Shown here: one piece after another, positions 22,055 to 22,566 of the stretch
How the letters are laid out: the number at the start of each line of letters is the position of its first letter
Numbering within the stretch: the stretch's first letter is position 1
From: JAJZXY01 sp046706185
GTDB lineage: Archaea; Thermoplasmatota; Thermoplasmata; Sysuiplasmatales; Sysuiplasmataceae
NCBI GenBank assembly: GCA_046706185.1
Contig: JBJKPR010000008.1
Coordinates: 1-22,566 of the forward strand
Direction of reading: 5' to 3'
Length of the DNA: 22,566 bases
Notes under the pieces: model-generated
The model's input: the letters and a program-made list of their open reading frames with translations, nothing else
Database searches by the model: none
Told to the model about the DNA's origin: nothing
Made by a program: the position numbers and the translations under genes

Positions 22055-22469
22055 AATCTGAACAGCCGCCTTTCAACAGCACAAAGGAGATGTCCACGTC
22101 TGCGACCTGGAGCTGGCGGGGGCCTTGAAGAGCTGTCTGCGACACCATGACGGCTTCAGCTGCATGCATATGCTCTGGTCTGAGCCTGCATATTCGCCGG
22201 GCAGCGGTTGGTTTATGTAGTCCGGCAGGGTGAACGTTGACGGACCGTCACGCACGAAACATGTATGGGCGCCGACAGCACCTGCAATCACAGATGCAGA
22301 GAATTGTGTGACAGGAGAACGCACATTAGCGGCAGACGTGTGCTGCATCGGCGTCACGGTACATCACCAATCTGGCAGAGGCACGGAAAGAGTATTCACA
22401 TGAAAGAAGGCAGGACTTACGAAGAACTGGTGGGCGATGCACTTTCATGATTCCACCCCGGCGCGGATA
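22055..22469. other. 415-base region with no convincing gene
   Basis: I see no tRNA, repeat array or known domain. Two weak frames exist. A minus-strand frame of up to 94 codons (22073-22357, GTG start) reads H-T-C-F-V-R-D-G-P-S-T-F-T-L-P-D-Y in its middle, but it has no promoter or ribosome binding site I trust. A 16-codon plus-strand frame at 22400-22450 begins M-K-E-G-R-T-Y-E-E-L-V. Codon use in the former is less AGG/AGA-biased than in the neighbours. This could be a decayed gene or the landing zone of the mobile element to the right. Confidence 0.35.
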
Positions 22470-22489
22470 CCACCGTTTTCAAACGGTGG
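22470..22489. repeat. Perfect 9-bp inverted repeat (2-base loop), candidate left end of an IS200/IS605-type element
   Basis: CCACCGTTT (22470-22478) and AAACGGTGG (22481-22489) pair perfectly across TC. The hairpin lies about 45 bases before the presumed tnpB start, where the left-end subterminal hairpin of IS200/IS605 elements is found. These elements lack terminal inverted repeats and are recognised through such hairpins. The exact element boundary and target tetranucleotide cannot be placed. Confidence 0.5.
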
Positions 22490-22503
22490 AGGAGCGCAGA
22501 ATC

Positions 22504-22510
22504 CTTTATA
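22504..22510 (+). promoter_or_regulatory. TATA-like box before the terminal TnpB-like frame
   Basis: CTTTATA begins 31 bases before ATG 22535 and ends 25 bases before it, the same leaderless geometry as other genes here. Confidence 0.45.
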
Positions 22511-22534
22511 CAGATTATTACCTTCCATAGAGTG

Positions 22535-22566
22535 ATGCTCCAGACATTGATGGTCAGGCTTGTCCC
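22535..22566 (+). CDS. Probable TnpB/OrfB N-terminus, cut by window edge
   Basis: Only about 11 residues are visible: M-L-Q-T-L-M-V-R-L-V-P. Many TnpB proteins open with M-L-x-T-x-K-V-x-L-x-P, the first beta strand of the wedge domain, so the match is suggestive. The promoter box and the hairpin just upstream strengthen it. With so few residues the call stays tentative; any other gene with a similar opening is possible. If right, this is a second element, in the same orientation as the fragment at the left edge. Confidence 0.45.
   Translation, partial: MLQTLMVRLV

Noticed and set aside
22073..22357. Minus-strand frame of up to 94 codons as a real gene
   Set aside because: Only a GTG start, no ribosome binding site or TATA box in place, arginine codons unlike the neighbours, and no recognised domain; described as a gap instead.
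1..22566. CRISPR array or Cas genes
   Set aside because: No regularly spaced repeat series was seen, and the only RNA-guided nuclease signal is TnpB.

Overview
The window looks archaeal and is most consistent with a Thermoplasmata-like genome. The lineage is my inference; no rRNA or other marker gene is present. Most genes are preceded by an AT-rich archaeal TATA-like box (often CTTAA-type) about 23-30 bases before the first codon, which implies leaderless mRNAs. Second genes and leadered genes instead carry GGTGA- or GGTGG-type ribosome binding sites. Arginine is mostly AGG/AGA and isoleucine often ATA. The content is a dTDP-sugar and glycosyltransferase locus mixed with membrane transport and respiratory genes.

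Layout. At 1-107 is the C-terminal end of a TnpB (IS200/IS605-type) protein, and at 22535-22566 is what looks like the first codons of another TnpB, preceded by a promoter and a perfect 9-bp hairpin. Between them are a CPA2-type cation/proton antiporter (minus, 204-1376), an oligosaccharide flippase (plus, from about 1655), a DHA2-type 14-TM efflux pump (3288-4799), a zinc alcohol/polyol dehydrogenase (minus, 4836-5804), rmlA (5998-7068) and rmlB (minus, 7078-8064) facing each other, a pirin (8291-9217), an internally duplicated DoxX-like membrane protein (minus, 9245-10411), a DPM1-like GT2 and an unusual GT4 (plus), then on the minus strand a GT4, a large DUF2079-like membrane protein and a GT2. 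These are followed on the plus strand by a glyoxalase/VOC gene with a DUF1579-like partner, the two subunits of a cytochrome bd oxidase (overlapping genes), and a last GT4.

How they fit together. RmlA and RmlB would make dTDP-4-keto-6-deoxyglucose. The GT2 and GT4 enzymes could build a lipid-linked glycan, with the DPM1-like enzyme charging a polyprenyl phosphate. The flippase would export it, and the DUF2079-like protein is a candidate outer-face GT-C-type transferase. No oligosaccharyltransferase, RmlC or RmlD is present, so the final sugar and acceptor are unknown. Cytochrome bd, the pirin, the DoxX-like protein and the VOC/DUF1579 pair belong to respiration or redox and stress metabolism, with no visible link to the glycan genes.

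Gene order is unusual: strands alternate repeatedly, most genes have their own promoter, and only VOC-DUF1579 and cydA-cydB look like operons. No tRNA, rRNA or CRISPR array was found. I did not find a clearly new defence or enzymatic system. The best leads are the exactly periodic tandem DoxX-like protein, the sequon-rich DUF2079-like protein, and the two TnpB ends that bracket the region.
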